This document shows, in pieces, positions 1 through 8,450 of a stretch of 64,000 nucleotides of DNA. Within the stretch, counting starts at the first letter, position 1. Every line of letters starts with the position of its first letter. The notes under the pieces were generated by a model. It worked only from the letters and a program-made list of their open reading frames with translations. It had not been told where the DNA came from and made no database searches. Source of the stretch: JANXQG01 sp964615095 (GTDB taxonomy: Bacteria > Planctomycetota > Planctomycetia > Pirellulales > Thermoguttaceae); the NCBI GenBank assembly GCA_964615095.1, contig CAZTPX010000003.1:94997-158996 (forward strand), written 5' to 3'. Made by a program: the position numbers and the translations under genes.

Positions 1-1
1 T

Positions 2-1681
2 ATGAAGGAGAGCTATCCGCCGGGGATCTTCAAGCCCGACGAACTCTCGGCGATCGTCTCCGTGGACGACGATTCGGCCTACGAGGCCGCCCGCCGCTTG
101 GCGCGGGAAGAGGGGATATTCGTGGGCATGAGCGCCGGGGCGGCCATGAAGGTGGCCATGGACGAGGCCCGGAGCCTGGAGCAAGGCGTCGTCGTGGCCC
201 TGCTGCCCGACGGCGGCGAGCGTTACCTTTCCACGTCGCTGTTCGTTTCCGAGACGGTCCCTGAGCCGCTGCGGTTCTACAACACGCTGCCTCGCCGCGT
301 GGAGCAACTGGAGCCGGCCTCGCCGGGCAAGGTGACCATCTATTCCTGTGGGCCGAGCCTGGACGGGCCGCCCGACCTGGGCCTGTGCCGCCGCATGGTC
401 TTCTCCGACGTCTTGGGGCGCTATCTCGAATACCGCGGCTACCGTGTCGTCCACGCCGTGAACCTAGGCGACATCGACGACCGCACCGTCAAGGAATGTC
501 TCAAGACGGGCGGAAAACTCAAGGAGTTCACCGCCGCGTGGGAGCAAGTGTTCTTCGAGGCCCTGGAGGCCCTTCGCGTCCGCCGCGCGCAGCACTACCC
601 CAGGGCCAGCGAGCACGTGGCCGACATGGTGGAGGAGACCCGCGGCCTGCTGGAAAAAGGACTGGCCTACGAGAAACTGCGATCGGTCTATTTCCGCATC
701 AATCGCTGGGCCGACTACGGCAAGCTGTCGGGGATCGAACTGAAGCAGGTGCGGGCCGACGCGTCGACAACCTACGATTACTACGAGAAGGACGACCCGG
801 GCGATTTTGCCCTCTTTAAACGCCCCACGCTGGCGGAATTGAAGGCGGGCATCTTCTGGCCGACGCCCTGGGGCAACGCCAGGCCCGGCTGGCACATCGA
901 GTGTGCTTGCATGGCCGTGCGCTGCTTGGGCCAGCCGATCGACATCCACACCGCCAGCACCGACCTGACCTTCCCGCACGGCGACAACGAGATCGCCATC
1001 GCCTGCGGACTAAAAGACAAGCCCCTGGCGCGGCTCTGGCTGCACTCGGAGGTGGTAATGTCCGAAGGCAAGAAAGTCAGCCGCGGGGCCGGTAACGACC
1101 TCACGCTCCAGGACCTGCAAGCGCAGGGCTTCCAGGGCGCGGCCGTCCGCTACTGGTTGCTGGCCGCCCATTACCGCACCGTGTTGCACTACTTGCCCGG
1201 CGAACTGCGGCGGGCGGAGCAGTCAGTGGCGCGGCTCAACGAATTCGTCTCGCGGTTGCAGCACTTCCCGCCGGGCCGCCCCCACGCCGGCCTGCCGCAG
1301 ATCCTCCATGCCGCCCGCGCCGGCTGGCAGGAAGCCTTGGACAACGACCTCAACATGCCCAAGGCCCTGGGCCGGCTCTTCGTCTTCATTCGCCAGATCA
1401 ATCGGCTGCTCAACGACGGGGAACTGGACGGCGACCAAGCCAGGCTAATCCTCGACTTCATGCGCCAGGTGGACGCGGTGCTGGCGGTGATCGACTTCGA
1501 TCGCCGGGAGTCGGACGAACGCGTGGCCCGCTTGATCGAGGAGCGAACCCGCGCCCGGCAGGTTAACGATTTTTGCAAGGCCGACGCCCTGCGGGACGAG
1601 TTGTTGGCGATGGGCGTCAGCCTGACCGACACGGCCGCGGGCACGCTTTGGAAGAGCAAGCCGACGGTGGCACGTCCCTGA
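2..1681 (+). CDS. Cysteine synthase / cysteinyl-tRNA synthetase fusion (5' end outside window)
   Basis: The reading frame is open at the left edge, so the gene is 5'-truncated by the window. Visible residues 1-84 match the C-terminus of PLP-dependent O-acetylserine sulfhydrylase (CysK/CysM), with the GMSAGAA phosphate loop and the DGGERYLST end. From about residue 88 the chain continues as a full class I cysteinyl-tRNA synthetase. The CysRS zinc ligands are all present (Cys116 in CGP, Cys301 in HIEC, His326 and Glu330), and the C-terminal helices end in the usual TLWK-like tail. The HIGH motif is replaced by PPDLGLCR and KMSKS reads KKVSRG. The fusion would join cysteine synthesis to tRNA-Cys charging. 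Family assignment is secure; whether the synthetase half is catalytically normal is uncertain. Confidence 0.9.
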   Translation: MKESYPPGIFKPDELSAIVSVDDDSAYEAARRLAREEGIFVGMSAGAAMKVAMDEARSLEQGVVVALLPDGGERYLSTSLFVSETVPEPLRFYNTLPRRVEQLEPASPGKVTIYSCGPSLDGPPDLGLCRRMVFSDVLGRYLEYRGYRVVHAVNLGDIDDRTVKECLKTGGKLKEFTAAWEQVFFEALEALRVRRAQHYPRASEHVADMVEETRGLLEKGLAYEKLRSVYFRINRWADYGKLSGIELKQVRADASTTYDYYEKDDPGDFALFKRPTLAELKAGIFWPTPWGNARPGWHIECACMAVRCLGQPIDIHTASTDLTFPHGDNEIAIACGLKDKPLARLWLHSEVVMSEGKKVSRGAGNDLTLQDLQAQGFQGAAVRYWLLAAHYRTVLHYLPGELRRAEQSVARLNEFVSRLQHFPPGRPHAGLPQILHAARAGWQEALDNDLNMPKALGRLFVFIRQINRLLNDGELDGDQARLILDFMRQVDAVLAVIDFDRRESDERVARLIEERTRARQVNDFCKADALRDELLAMGVSLTDTAAGTLWKSKPTVARP

Positions 1682-1882
1682 GCTTGCGAAGGTCGCGGCG
1701 AACTAGCGGCTCGCGTTTGGAATCTTGTCGAGAAACGGTACCGTGTGTTATGCCTCCGCCATGCTGCGTCTGCGTCGCGAGAACGGCGGCGATGCTTGGG
1801 TAAAGCGGTTTTTCCGCCACCTGGCCACCTGCCCTGAAGCTGATTCCGGTACTGAAGCCGGAGCGCTCAAGCAGGGATGATG

Positions 1883-2968
1883 TCAGAGCGCCGCCCGAAC
1901 ATCCTTAGGCTCAACATCGCCGACCAACTCCACGTGGCCCATGCGCGTGGGCAGAATGAACCTCAACTTGCCGTGCTCGACCTTCTTGTCGTGCATCATC
2001 GTGGCCAGGACCTTCTCCGCGTCGAGTTTTGGGGCCTTGCTCGGCAAACCGAGAACGTCGAGCAGGGCCTGCTGCCGGGCGACAAAGGCCGCGTCCACCT
2101 GGCCCAGCCGCTCGGCTAGGCGGGCCGCACACATCATGCCCATGCTCACCGCCTCGCCGTGCAACAGTTCGCCATAGCCGGTTAGCGACTCGAAGGCGTG
2201 CGCAAAGGTGTGGCCATAGTTCAAGACGGCGCGCAAGCCGGTCTCCTCGCGTTCGTCCTTCTCGACCACGTCGGCCTTCAGCCGGCAACAGCGGGCGACC
2301 ACGCGGACGAGCGTCTGGGGATCGCGCGTGAGGAGTTTGGCCGCGTTGGTCTCCAGGTCGGCAAAAAACTCGGCGTCGAGAATCACGCCATACTTGACGA
2401 CCTCGCCAAGCCCCGACAGGTATTCCCGCTTGGGCAGCGTGTCCAGCGTGGCCGTATCGACGAACACGCCCAGCGGTTGCAAGAATGCCCCGACCATGTT
2501 CTTGGCCTGCGACAGGTTGATGCCCACTTTGCCGCCCACGGAACTATCGACCTGGGCCAGCAGCGTGGTGGGGATCTGCAGGAACCGCAGCCCGCGGGCG
2601 AAGGTGGCGGCGATGAAACCGGCCAGGTCGCCGACCACGCCGCCGCCCACGGCCGCGACGACCGTCTTGCGGTCGACATCGAGTTCCAGCATGCCTTCCC
2701 AGAGTTTCGCGGCCACTTCCACCGCCTTGCTTTTCTCGCCGGGGGCGACGGCTACGATCGCCACCTCGATCGACGCGCTGGTGAGACTTTCGGCCACTTT
2801 GACTGCATGCGGTTCCTGCACGTTGGCATCGGTGAAAATGATGGCCTGCGAGACCTTCCCGCGGTCCTTCAGGAAGCGGCCGGTTTCGGCCAGGTTGCCG
2901 GCGCCGATTTCAATATCGTAGCTGCGCGGTCCCAGATCGACGCGGACGTTTTGGGAGGTGAAAGACAT
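1883..2968 (-). CDS. aroB: 3-dehydroquinate synthase
   Basis: A 361-residue protein of normal AroB length. It converts DAHP to 3-dehydroquinate, the second step of the cytoplasmic shikimate pathway. The NAD-binding GGGVVGDLAG segment lies at 108-117, followed by the PTTLLAQVDSSVGGK region at 133-147. The expected zinc ligands are Glu189 (GLGEVVKYG), His253 (NYGHTFAH) and His270 (LLHGEA). It lies tail-to-tail with the cysK-cysS fusion. The small gene at 2996-3226 lies 27 nt upstream on the same strand and may be cotranscribed. No other family fits. Confidence 0.97.
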   Translation of the reverse strand: MSFTSQNVRVDLGPRSYDIEIGAGNLAETGRFLKDRGKVSQAIIFTDANVQEPHAVKVAESLTSASIEVAIVAVAPGEKSKAVEVAAKLWEGMLELDVDRKTVVAAVGGGVVGDLAGFIAATFARGLRFLQIPTTLLAQVDSSVGGKVGINLSQAKNMVGAFLQPLGVFVDTATLDTLPKREYLSGLGEVVKYGVILDAEFFADLETNAAKLLTRDPQTLVRVVARCCRLKADVVEKDEREETGLRAVLNYGHTFAHAFESLTGYGELLHGEAVSMGMMCAARLAERLGQVDAAFVARQQALLDVLGLPSKAPKLDAEKVLATMMHDKKVEHGKLRFILPTRMGHVELVGDVEPKDVRAAL

Positions 2969-2995
2969 GAAGAATCCTTGTCCAAGCCGGTATTC

Positions 2996-3226
2996 TCACG
3001 TGCCCGTCAACCGCGCGATATCTCCCGCGGTAACCGTGATGCGGCGGCTGAAACCCGTGTGGAGACGGACATATTCAAGCTTTTCGGCGTGGGCCGGATC
3101 GGCGTGCAATTGGGCCTCGATCCGTTGCCGATCGGCGGGGTTAACGACGTTCAAATCGGCGGGCCAGATGGTCTCCGACTCTTGGACCAGCGATTCGCGG
3201 TAGGGGTTCCAGGGATTGGCGGCCAT
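2996..3226 (-). CDS. Small hypothetical protein upstream of aroB
   Basis: A 76-residue acidic/polar protein starting MAANPWNPYRESL. It has no signal peptide, membrane segment or motif I recognise. It is encoded just upstream of aroB on the same strand with codon use like its neighbours, which makes it a plausible real gene. The spacing suggests cotranscription with aroB. The helical middle (DRQRIEAQLHADPAHAEKL) resembles small planctomycete proteins of unknown role, but I cannot name a family. Confidence 0.6.
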   Translation of the reverse strand: MAANPWNPYRESLVQESETIWPADLNVVNPADRQRIEAQLHADPAHAEKLEYVRLHTGFSRRITVTAGDIARLTGT

Positions 3227-3295
3227 TGATGGGTTCCATGTAGTGAATCGTTATGCTCATTTCGAATTATACGCTTGGCCCCGCGCGGTCCGCAA

Positions 3296-4264
3296 TCAGG
3301 CCCGGTCCCATGGGAAGGCGATTACCTCGTCGATCGACTTGGCCCCGGCGGCCAGCATCACAAGCCGGTCGAATCCCAAGGCGCAGCCCACCGCTGCCGG
3401 CAGGCCACGCTCCATCGCCTGCAAAAGACGGCTTTCCTCGGGCAAGGCCGGTTTGCCGTCGCCGCGGCGGAGTTGGTTCGTCCGGGCATTGCGGCGGCGC
3501 AATTCGCCCGCATCGAGCAACTCGTGATAGCCGTTGGCCAGTTCCCAGCCGGAGACATAAAGTTCGAACCGCTCAGCCAAGGGCGGGTTGCCGGGTCGCA
3601 CTTGGGCCAAAGCCGCCTGGCTGGCGGGAAAATCGTGGAGCAACACGGGCCGTTCCAGGCCAAGGTGGGCCTGTACGCGCTCGGTTAAGAGCCAGTCCAG
3701 CCAGCCGTCGCGGTCGTCCTTTGCCAGGCTTTCCGGCGGGCGAAAGCCACCCTGCGAGGCCACAGCGATCAGGTCTTCCGTGGTTACGGCATGCGGATCG
3801 ATGCCCGCGTATCGCTGGAAGGCATCCGCGTAGCTCAGCAACTCGGCCGGGCCGCGCCACAAAAGCGACTCGCACAGGTCGCTGGTCAGTCGCATCCCGG
3901 CCGGGAGATCATCACCCGTTTGGTACCACTCGACGAGCGTGAACTCCGGGTTGTGCAAGGCCCCCTGTTCCTCCTGGCGGAAGACACGGCTAACCTGGTA
4001 GATTGCCTCGGCTCCGGCCGCCAGCAGTCGTTTCATGGCGAATTCCGGCGACGTCTGCAGCCAGAAAGTCTGCGGCCTTCCGCCCGCGGGGCCGACCTGA
4101 AGTGCAAACGGATCGAGGTGCCGATCGACCACCGTATCGGCCGAAAGGACCGGCGTTTCCACTTCAAGAAACCCGCGACGATCGAAAAACTCGCGAAGCT
4201 GCCGCAGCAGGCCGGCCCGCAAACGCAGGTTTTGCCACGACGCAGTAGGCAGGAAATCGGGCAT
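3296..4264 (-). CDS. epmA: EF-P lysine-lysyltransferase EpmA (PoxA/GenX)
   Basis: A 322-residue class II lysyl-tRNA synthetase paralogue lacking the N-terminal anticodon-binding domain, the hallmark of EpmA. Motif 1 is at FFDRRGFLEVETP, motif 2 at VSRVFRQEEQGALHNPEF, and motif 3 at GCALGFDRLVML near the C-terminus. It ligates beta-lysine to a conserved lysine of elongation factor P. It sits 9 nt downstream of efp on the same strand, with epmB divergent on the other side of efp, so all three modification-system genes are together. High confidence. Confidence 0.95.
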   Translation of the reverse strand: MPDFLPTASWQNLRLRAGLLRQLREFFDRRGFLEVETPVLSADTVVDRHLDPFALQVGPAGGRPQTFWLQTSPEFAMKRLLAAGAEAIYQVSRVFRQEEQGALHNPEFTLVEWYQTGDDLPAGMRLTSDLCESLLWRGPAELLSYADAFQRYAGIDPHAVTTEDLIAVASQGGFRPPESLAKDDRDGWLDWLLTERVQAHLGLERPVLLHDFPASQAALAQVRPGNPPLAERFELYVSGWELANGYHELLDAGELRRRNARTNQLRRGDGKPALPEESRLLQAMERGLPAAVGCALGFDRLVMLAAGAKSIDEVIAFPWDRA

Positions 4265-4273
4265 AGCGAACGG

Positions 4274-4843
4274 CTACTCCCGCACCCGCTCCAAGTATTC
4301 GCCGGTGCGGGTATCGATCTTGATCAAGTCGCCGATGTTGACGAACACCGGGCACTGGAATTCGGCGCCCGTCTCTACCTTGCAAGGTTTGCTCACGTTC
4401 GTGGCAGTGTTGCCACGGGCGCCCGGCTCGCAGTACTCGATTTTCAACACCACGTGGTTCGGCGGAGTGACAGTAATTGCGTTGCCGTTGTAAAGCACCA
4501 TGCTGCAGACCATCGACTCCTTGATGAACTTCCACGTGTCGCCCACCTGTTCGGCGGTCAACTCGTGCTGCTCATAGCTGTCGTTGTCCATGAAGACGAA
4601 TTTGTCACCCTGGCGGTAGAGGTACTGGGCACTGATTTCGTCGACGTCGGCCGACTCGATCGAATCGCCGCTCTTCCAGGTACGATCGATCGTGGTTCCG
4701 CGGATCAGGTGTTTTAGCCGGCACTTGTACAATGCCTGTCCCTTGCCCGGCTTCACAAAATTGCACTCGATCATCAAGTAGGGGTCGCCGTCAAGTTTGA
4801 CCTTCAGGCCTTTTTTGAAATCGCTCGTGTTGATAGTGCCCAC
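4274..4843 (-). CDS. efp: Translation elongation factor P
   Basis: A 189-residue protein with the three-barrel EF-P layout: an N-terminal KOW-like domain followed by two OB-like domains. The loop PGKGQA near residue 34 carries the lysine expected to be beta-lysylated by EpmA/EpmB. The C-terminal segment GDLIKIDTRTGEYLERV is the usual EF-P ending. EF-P relieves ribosome stalling at polyproline. It is the first gene of an efp-epmA operon and is divergent from epmB. Confidence 0.97.
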   Translation of the reverse strand: MGTINTSDFKKGLKVKLDGDPYLMIECNFVKPGKGQALYKCRLKHLIRGTTIDRTWKSGDSIESADVDEISAQYLYRQGDKFVFMDNDSYEQHELTAEQVGDTWKFIKESMVCSMVLYNGNAITVTPPNHVVLKIEYCEPGARGNTATNVSKPCKVETGAEFQCPVFVNIGDLIKIDTRTGEYLERVRE

Positions 4844-4971
4844 GTCAGATTTTCCGTTTCACTTTCTAGCTGGATAGGTAAATTGTCATTCGTTGCCGTT
4901 GTCAGGCATTCCGCCGGTGAAGCATTGCCTTCACTTTCTGAAACGCGATGGCTGTGCTACGATTGGCGTGT

Positions 4972-6021
4972 ATGGAATCTTCTGCTGTTCCTCTAATATC
5001 GACCTGTTCCGCGGCTGCCGCAGCCGGAAAAACCGGGCAGAGCATGGGCGGGGATTGGCGAACCATCCTAGCACAGGCCGTCCGCGACCCGGTCGAACTC
5101 TGTCGCCGGCTTGGACTGCCGACGGAATTGGCGGCCGAAGCCGCCTCCTCCACGGCCGCCTTTTCCATGCTCGTGCCGGAGCCTTTTCTGGCCCGCATTC
5201 GTCGTGGCGACCCCGACGATCCGCTCCTGGCCCAAGTCCTTCCCCGTAGGTTGGAAACGGCCGACAATCCGCAGTTTACCGTCGATCCGCTGCACGAGGT
5301 AGGGGGCGTGCGCGCGCCCGGCCTATTGGGAAAGTATAAGGGCAGATTCTTGATCGTAGCAAGTGGGGTCTGTGCCGTCCACTGCCGTTTCTGTTTTCGG
5401 CGGCATTTCCCCTACGTTCAGGCCATCTCCCGACAGTCGTGGCCGGGGGTTCTTCAACAGATTACTGCGGAAACGTCGATCGAGGAAGTCATTCTCAGCG
5501 GCGGTGACCCTCTGTCGGCCAGCGATAGCCGGCTGGCGGAAATTGCGGAACAGCTTGCCGCCATCCCCCACCTTCGTCGGCTGCGGGTCCATAGCCGTCT
5601 GCCCATCATCATTCCGCAGCGGGTGAACGACGAGTTGCTGGCTTGGTTGCGGGGTACGCGGTTGGTGGCTTTTCTGGTTGTCCACTGCAACCATCCGGCC
5701 GAGATCGATACCGACGTGGCGGCCGCCTTGGGCCGGTTGGTAGACGCGGGAGTGCCGGTCTTGAATCAGGCCGTCTTGCTCCGCGGGGTCAATGACGACG
5801 TGGAAGTGCTTGCCGAGCTTTTTGGCCGGTTGGTCGACCTGCGGGTGTTGCCGTATTATTTGCACCAACTCGACCGCGTGGCCGGGGCCGCGCATTTCGA
5901 GGTCTCGGAGTCGCGCGGCCGCGAGCTGATCCGCCAGCTTCGTACACGGCTGCCCGGCTATGCCGTACCCCGCTACGTTCGCGACACCCCGGGGGCGGCT
6001 CATAAAGAGGTCTTGGAATGA
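4972..6021 (+). CDS. epmB: EF-P (R)-beta-lysine 2,3-aminomutase EpmB (YjeK)
   Basis: A radical SAM enzyme of the lysine 2,3-aminomutase family, about 349 residues from ATG 4972 (an in-frame ATG at 4948 is possible). The cluster motif CAVHCRFCFRR supplies the three 4Fe-4S cysteines (CxxxCxxC). It is followed by EVILSGGDPL, typical of the aminomutases. It lacks the long C-terminal extension of catabolic KamA, and it is adjacent to efp and epmA, so the role is most likely conversion of alpha-lysine to beta-lysine for EF-P modification. It ends 7 nt from the 3' end of the convergent lipoprotein gene. Confidence 0.93.
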   Translation: MESSAVPLISTCSAAAAAGKTGQSMGGDWRTILAQAVRDPVELCRRLGLPTELAAEAASSTAAFSMLVPEPFLARIRRGDPDDPLLAQVLPRRLETADNPQFTVDPLHEVGGVRAPGLLGKYKGRFLIVASGVCAVHCRFCFRRHFPYVQAISRQSWPGVLQQITAETSIEEVILSGGDPLSASDSRLAEIAEQLAAIPHLRRLRVHSRLPIIIPQRVNDELLAWLRGTRLVAFLVVHCNHPAEIDTDVAAALGRLVDAGVPVLNQAVLLRGVNDDVEVLAELFGRLVDLRVLPYYLHQLDRVAGAAHFEVSESRGRELIRQLRTRLPGYAVPRYVRDTPGAAHKEVLE

Positions 6022-6028
6022 CCCTGCG

Positions 6029-7390
6029 CTACTTGCTGGCCAGCGTCACAGCGGGCACAGCGGCGGGCGCGGGGCCGTTGCTGCAGACCAGCTTTCCGAT
6101 CGGATGCCCATCGGCAAACACGCCCATCAGATAGGTGTTTCGTCCGGCTTCGATGCGAACGGTCGTGTCGGCGCCGCGGAGGCCGCCAAAACCGCCGTCC
6201 GGCTGCAAGTGGATCGGATGGTCGCCGGCCGGCAACTCGATGCGCAACACCTGGATGCGGTCGGGCAGCACGCCCCAGCAGCGGCAATCGGCCGATTCCA
6301 TCGCTTCCCAGGCAACCCCGCCAACGTCCATAGCCAAATTGGCCCACGTGTTGTTCTGCGTTTTCAGGGCTGTCTTCGCTCCATAGACGATGGCCTCCTT
6401 GGCCGCGCGGCGGAAGACCGCCCGCACGACCACGCGGGGATAGATAGCCTGGTACTGCTCGACCGCCAGGCGGCCGACGTCGGTGATCGTGGCCGTGGGA
6501 CCAATGGCGTGGCCGTCGGCTGAAACCAGCACGCTGTTCATGGGATTATGGTAAACGACCACCTTGGGCACTTTGATCGGCGCCACCGAGGGCGGTATGC
6601 TGTGCGCCGACGTGGCATTGACAATGGCGCTGGCGGCAAACATGGAAATCGTCGCCGCCACTTCCACGGTTTCCACCTTGTACGGTCCCCGCCCCACCAG
6701 GGCAAAGACGTAGAGCACACCGTTCCCCTGCTGGCTGTGGTGGCCATGCGTGGCACGCTCGACGTCATAGCGGCCAAAGGGGAAGTCAGGCTCCCAACTG
6801 CAAACCTTCATGTAGCTGCGGGCGGCCTCGTTGTAGTCGATGCGGCTGGACTCGTCAATGGCGCCGTGAATGTATTCGCCCAAAGCCACCCGTTTATAGG
6901 CCAACTTGGGGTTCTGCTGTGCATCCTCGGCCCCGGAGGCGATAATGCGTTCCTGCATGTCGGAAACTTGCAGGGCGTAGGCCGTGGCATCGGCCCCGCC
7001 GTTCATCAAGTTGGAGATGGCCAACATGGCGCGGACGAGGATCTTCTCGTAGTCTTCACCCGCATAGGCCGTGAAGGTGTCGTCGGTGAGCATCGAGCCG
7101 GCCTTCTCAACCAGGCTCGCCTGCGAGTTGTAGTCCAGCGTATCGCGGGCATCGCGCAGGAGCATTTCAGCCTCTTTGGGCCGCCCCGCCGCCAATTCCA
7201 CCACTGCCCGGTCGAGCTTGAGGACCACGGCCTCGCGCGGGTAGCTGTCGATGAGCTTCTCCAGCCGGATCGATGCCGTTTCCACGTTGCCTTCATAGAA
7301 ATCGGTACGTACGTCGTGCAGCCGATTGGCGTGGTTGGCACAGCCGGCGGAAAGCAGCAGGGTTGCGAGGATCAGCGTAAAATGGCGCAT
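6029..7390 (-). CDS. COG3014-type lipoprotein
   Basis: From ATG 7390 the protein is about 453 residues. It opens with a lipoprotein signal peptide ending in the lipobox LSAGC, so it is probably an envelope lipoprotein. The N-terminal half is helical and TPR-like (YEGNVETASIRLEKLIDS, RPKEAEMLLRDARDTLDYN). The C-terminal half is beta-rich and ends in a possible PEGA-like segment (RIELPAGDHPIHLQPDG). It matches the general pattern of the uncharacterised COG3014 family, often found beside LpoB-like proteins, as here: the LpoB-like gene is immediately upstream on the same strand. The function is inferred to be in the envelope; the exact role is unknown. Confidence 0.8.
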   Translation of the reverse strand: MRHFTLILATLLLSAGCANHANRLHDVRTDFYEGNVETASIRLEKLIDSYPREAVVLKLDRAVVELAAGRPKEAEMLLRDARDTLDYNSQASLVEKAGSMLTDDTFTAYAGEDYEKILVRAMLAISNLMNGGADATAYALQVSDMQERIIASGAEDAQQNPKLAYKRVALGEYIHGAIDESSRIDYNEAARSYMKVCSWEPDFPFGRYDVERATHGHHSQQGNGVLYVFALVGRGPYKVETVEVAATISMFAASAIVNATSAHSIPPSVAPIKVPKVVVYHNPMNSVLVSADGHAIGPTATITDVGRLAVEQYQAIYPRVVVRAVFRRAAKEAIVYGAKTALKTQNNTWANLAMDVGGVAWEAMESADCRCWGVLPDRIQVLRIELPAGDHPIHLQPDGGFGGLRGADTTVRIEAGRNTYLMGVFADGHPIGKLVCSNGPAPAAVPAVTLASK

Positions 7391-7485
7391 GGCAACATGA
7401 GGATCAAGGATGAGGGATAAGAGACTCGCTGCGGCGATCGGTCGCTGCGGCAATTCTCACAGTCACCTTCATTCTCCGCGTTTTC

Positions 7486-8163
7486 TCAACTCCACCAGCT
7501 CTTTATTTTCGCCCCGGCCGTGACGTTGTACTTCTTGACGATCGTGGCCGATTCCTTGGCATACTGGCCGTTGTGAACGTTGACCATTTCCAAGGTCAGC
7601 AGGTACTCACGCTCGTAATTGGCATTGCTCCGCGTGGTGCCGGAGGTCACCTTGGCGATGAGCACGAAGTCGAACGGCTGCTGCATTTGTTCCATGCGCT
7701 CGGTGAGCATCCGCATGTTCTGCGGAAGGAAAACCTCGTCGGGCCGCAAGTTGGCGGACTGCAACCCCGCGTCGACGAAGCGTTTGCTGACTGGCTGGAA
7801 AGTCCCCGAATTGAGGATCCGCTGGTCGATCTGTTCGTAGAGCTGTTCGCGGAAATCGCCCAGTTCTTCGATGCTCTTGTTTTCCACGCCCAGGAAACAG
7901 ATCCGCATGGGACCGTTTACTGCCGTGCCCTGCATGTACGCCGCCGGTTGAACGCCGCCGCAGTGCCGCGCCAAAAGGTTTGTAACGGCCCCGTCGACCA
8001 GCGGGCCATAGGTCTCGCTGCCGGCCGCATGGCTGCCGACCATCGTCTTGTCGCCCGGTTTGACGACCTCAGCCGTCTGGTTGCTGCGGCAGCCAAACTG
8101 CGCGCAGGTTCCCAAACCCAGAAGTCCCAATGTACTCGTACGAATAAACTGCCGTCTGTCCAT
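7486..8163 (-). CDS. LpoB-like penicillin-binding-protein activator
   Basis: About 225 residues from ATG 8163, which has a good ribosome site (AAGGGAG seven bases upstream). The N-terminus MDRRQFIRTSTLGLLGLG carries a twin-arginine-type RR motif, followed by a cysteine-containing export region (CAQFGC). The mature part (ICFLGVENKSIEELGDFREQ, then FDFVLIAKVTSGTTRSN) matches the LpoB/COG3417 fold, which activates peptidoglycan synthase PBP1b in enterobacteria. In planctomycetes the partner enzyme is unclear. It is transcribed ahead of the COG3014-type lipoprotein gene, with a gap of about 95 nt to its preferred start. Confidence 0.78.
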   Translation of the reverse strand: MDRRQFIRTSTLGLLGLGTCAQFGCRSNQTAEVVKPGDKTMVGSHAAGSETYGPLVDGAVTNLLARHCGGVQPAAYMQGTAVNGPMRICFLGVENKSIEELGDFREQLYEQIDQRILNSGTFQPVSKRFVDAGLQSANLRPDEVFLPQNMRMLTERMEQMQQPFDFVLIAKVTSGTTRSNANYEREYLLTLEMVNVHNGQYAKESATIVKKYNVTAGAKIKSWWS

Positions 8164-8450
8164 CTTGCGGCTCCCTTTCCCGTTCGATCGAACTGACACC
8201 GAAGTCATGGTGGAAGTGAAACGGCTGGAGCCAAGGCAGCGCCCAGCCTTTTCTTATCTTCGGTTGTGACGATCGTTCGGCTTAGACCCCTGGAAAAGAA
8301 TAACGCGATTATTCGTAATCTAACGGCCAGAAATGCCACGGGCCGTCAAGTTAGGGAATCCGCGCGGGGTTTAACGCGCGTGCCCCCTGCTTGCGAGTCG
8401 TTCGGTTTAGGGCTCGTCAAAGAATTGATTGCGCGGAATTCGGCACGCTA
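8164..8450. other. Intergenic region, no gene seen
   Basis: 287 bases between the cyclophilin gene and the LpoB-like gene. It must hold the promoter of the lpoB-like/COG3014 operon. No RNA gene, repeat or convincing ORF was seen. Confidence 0.5.
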
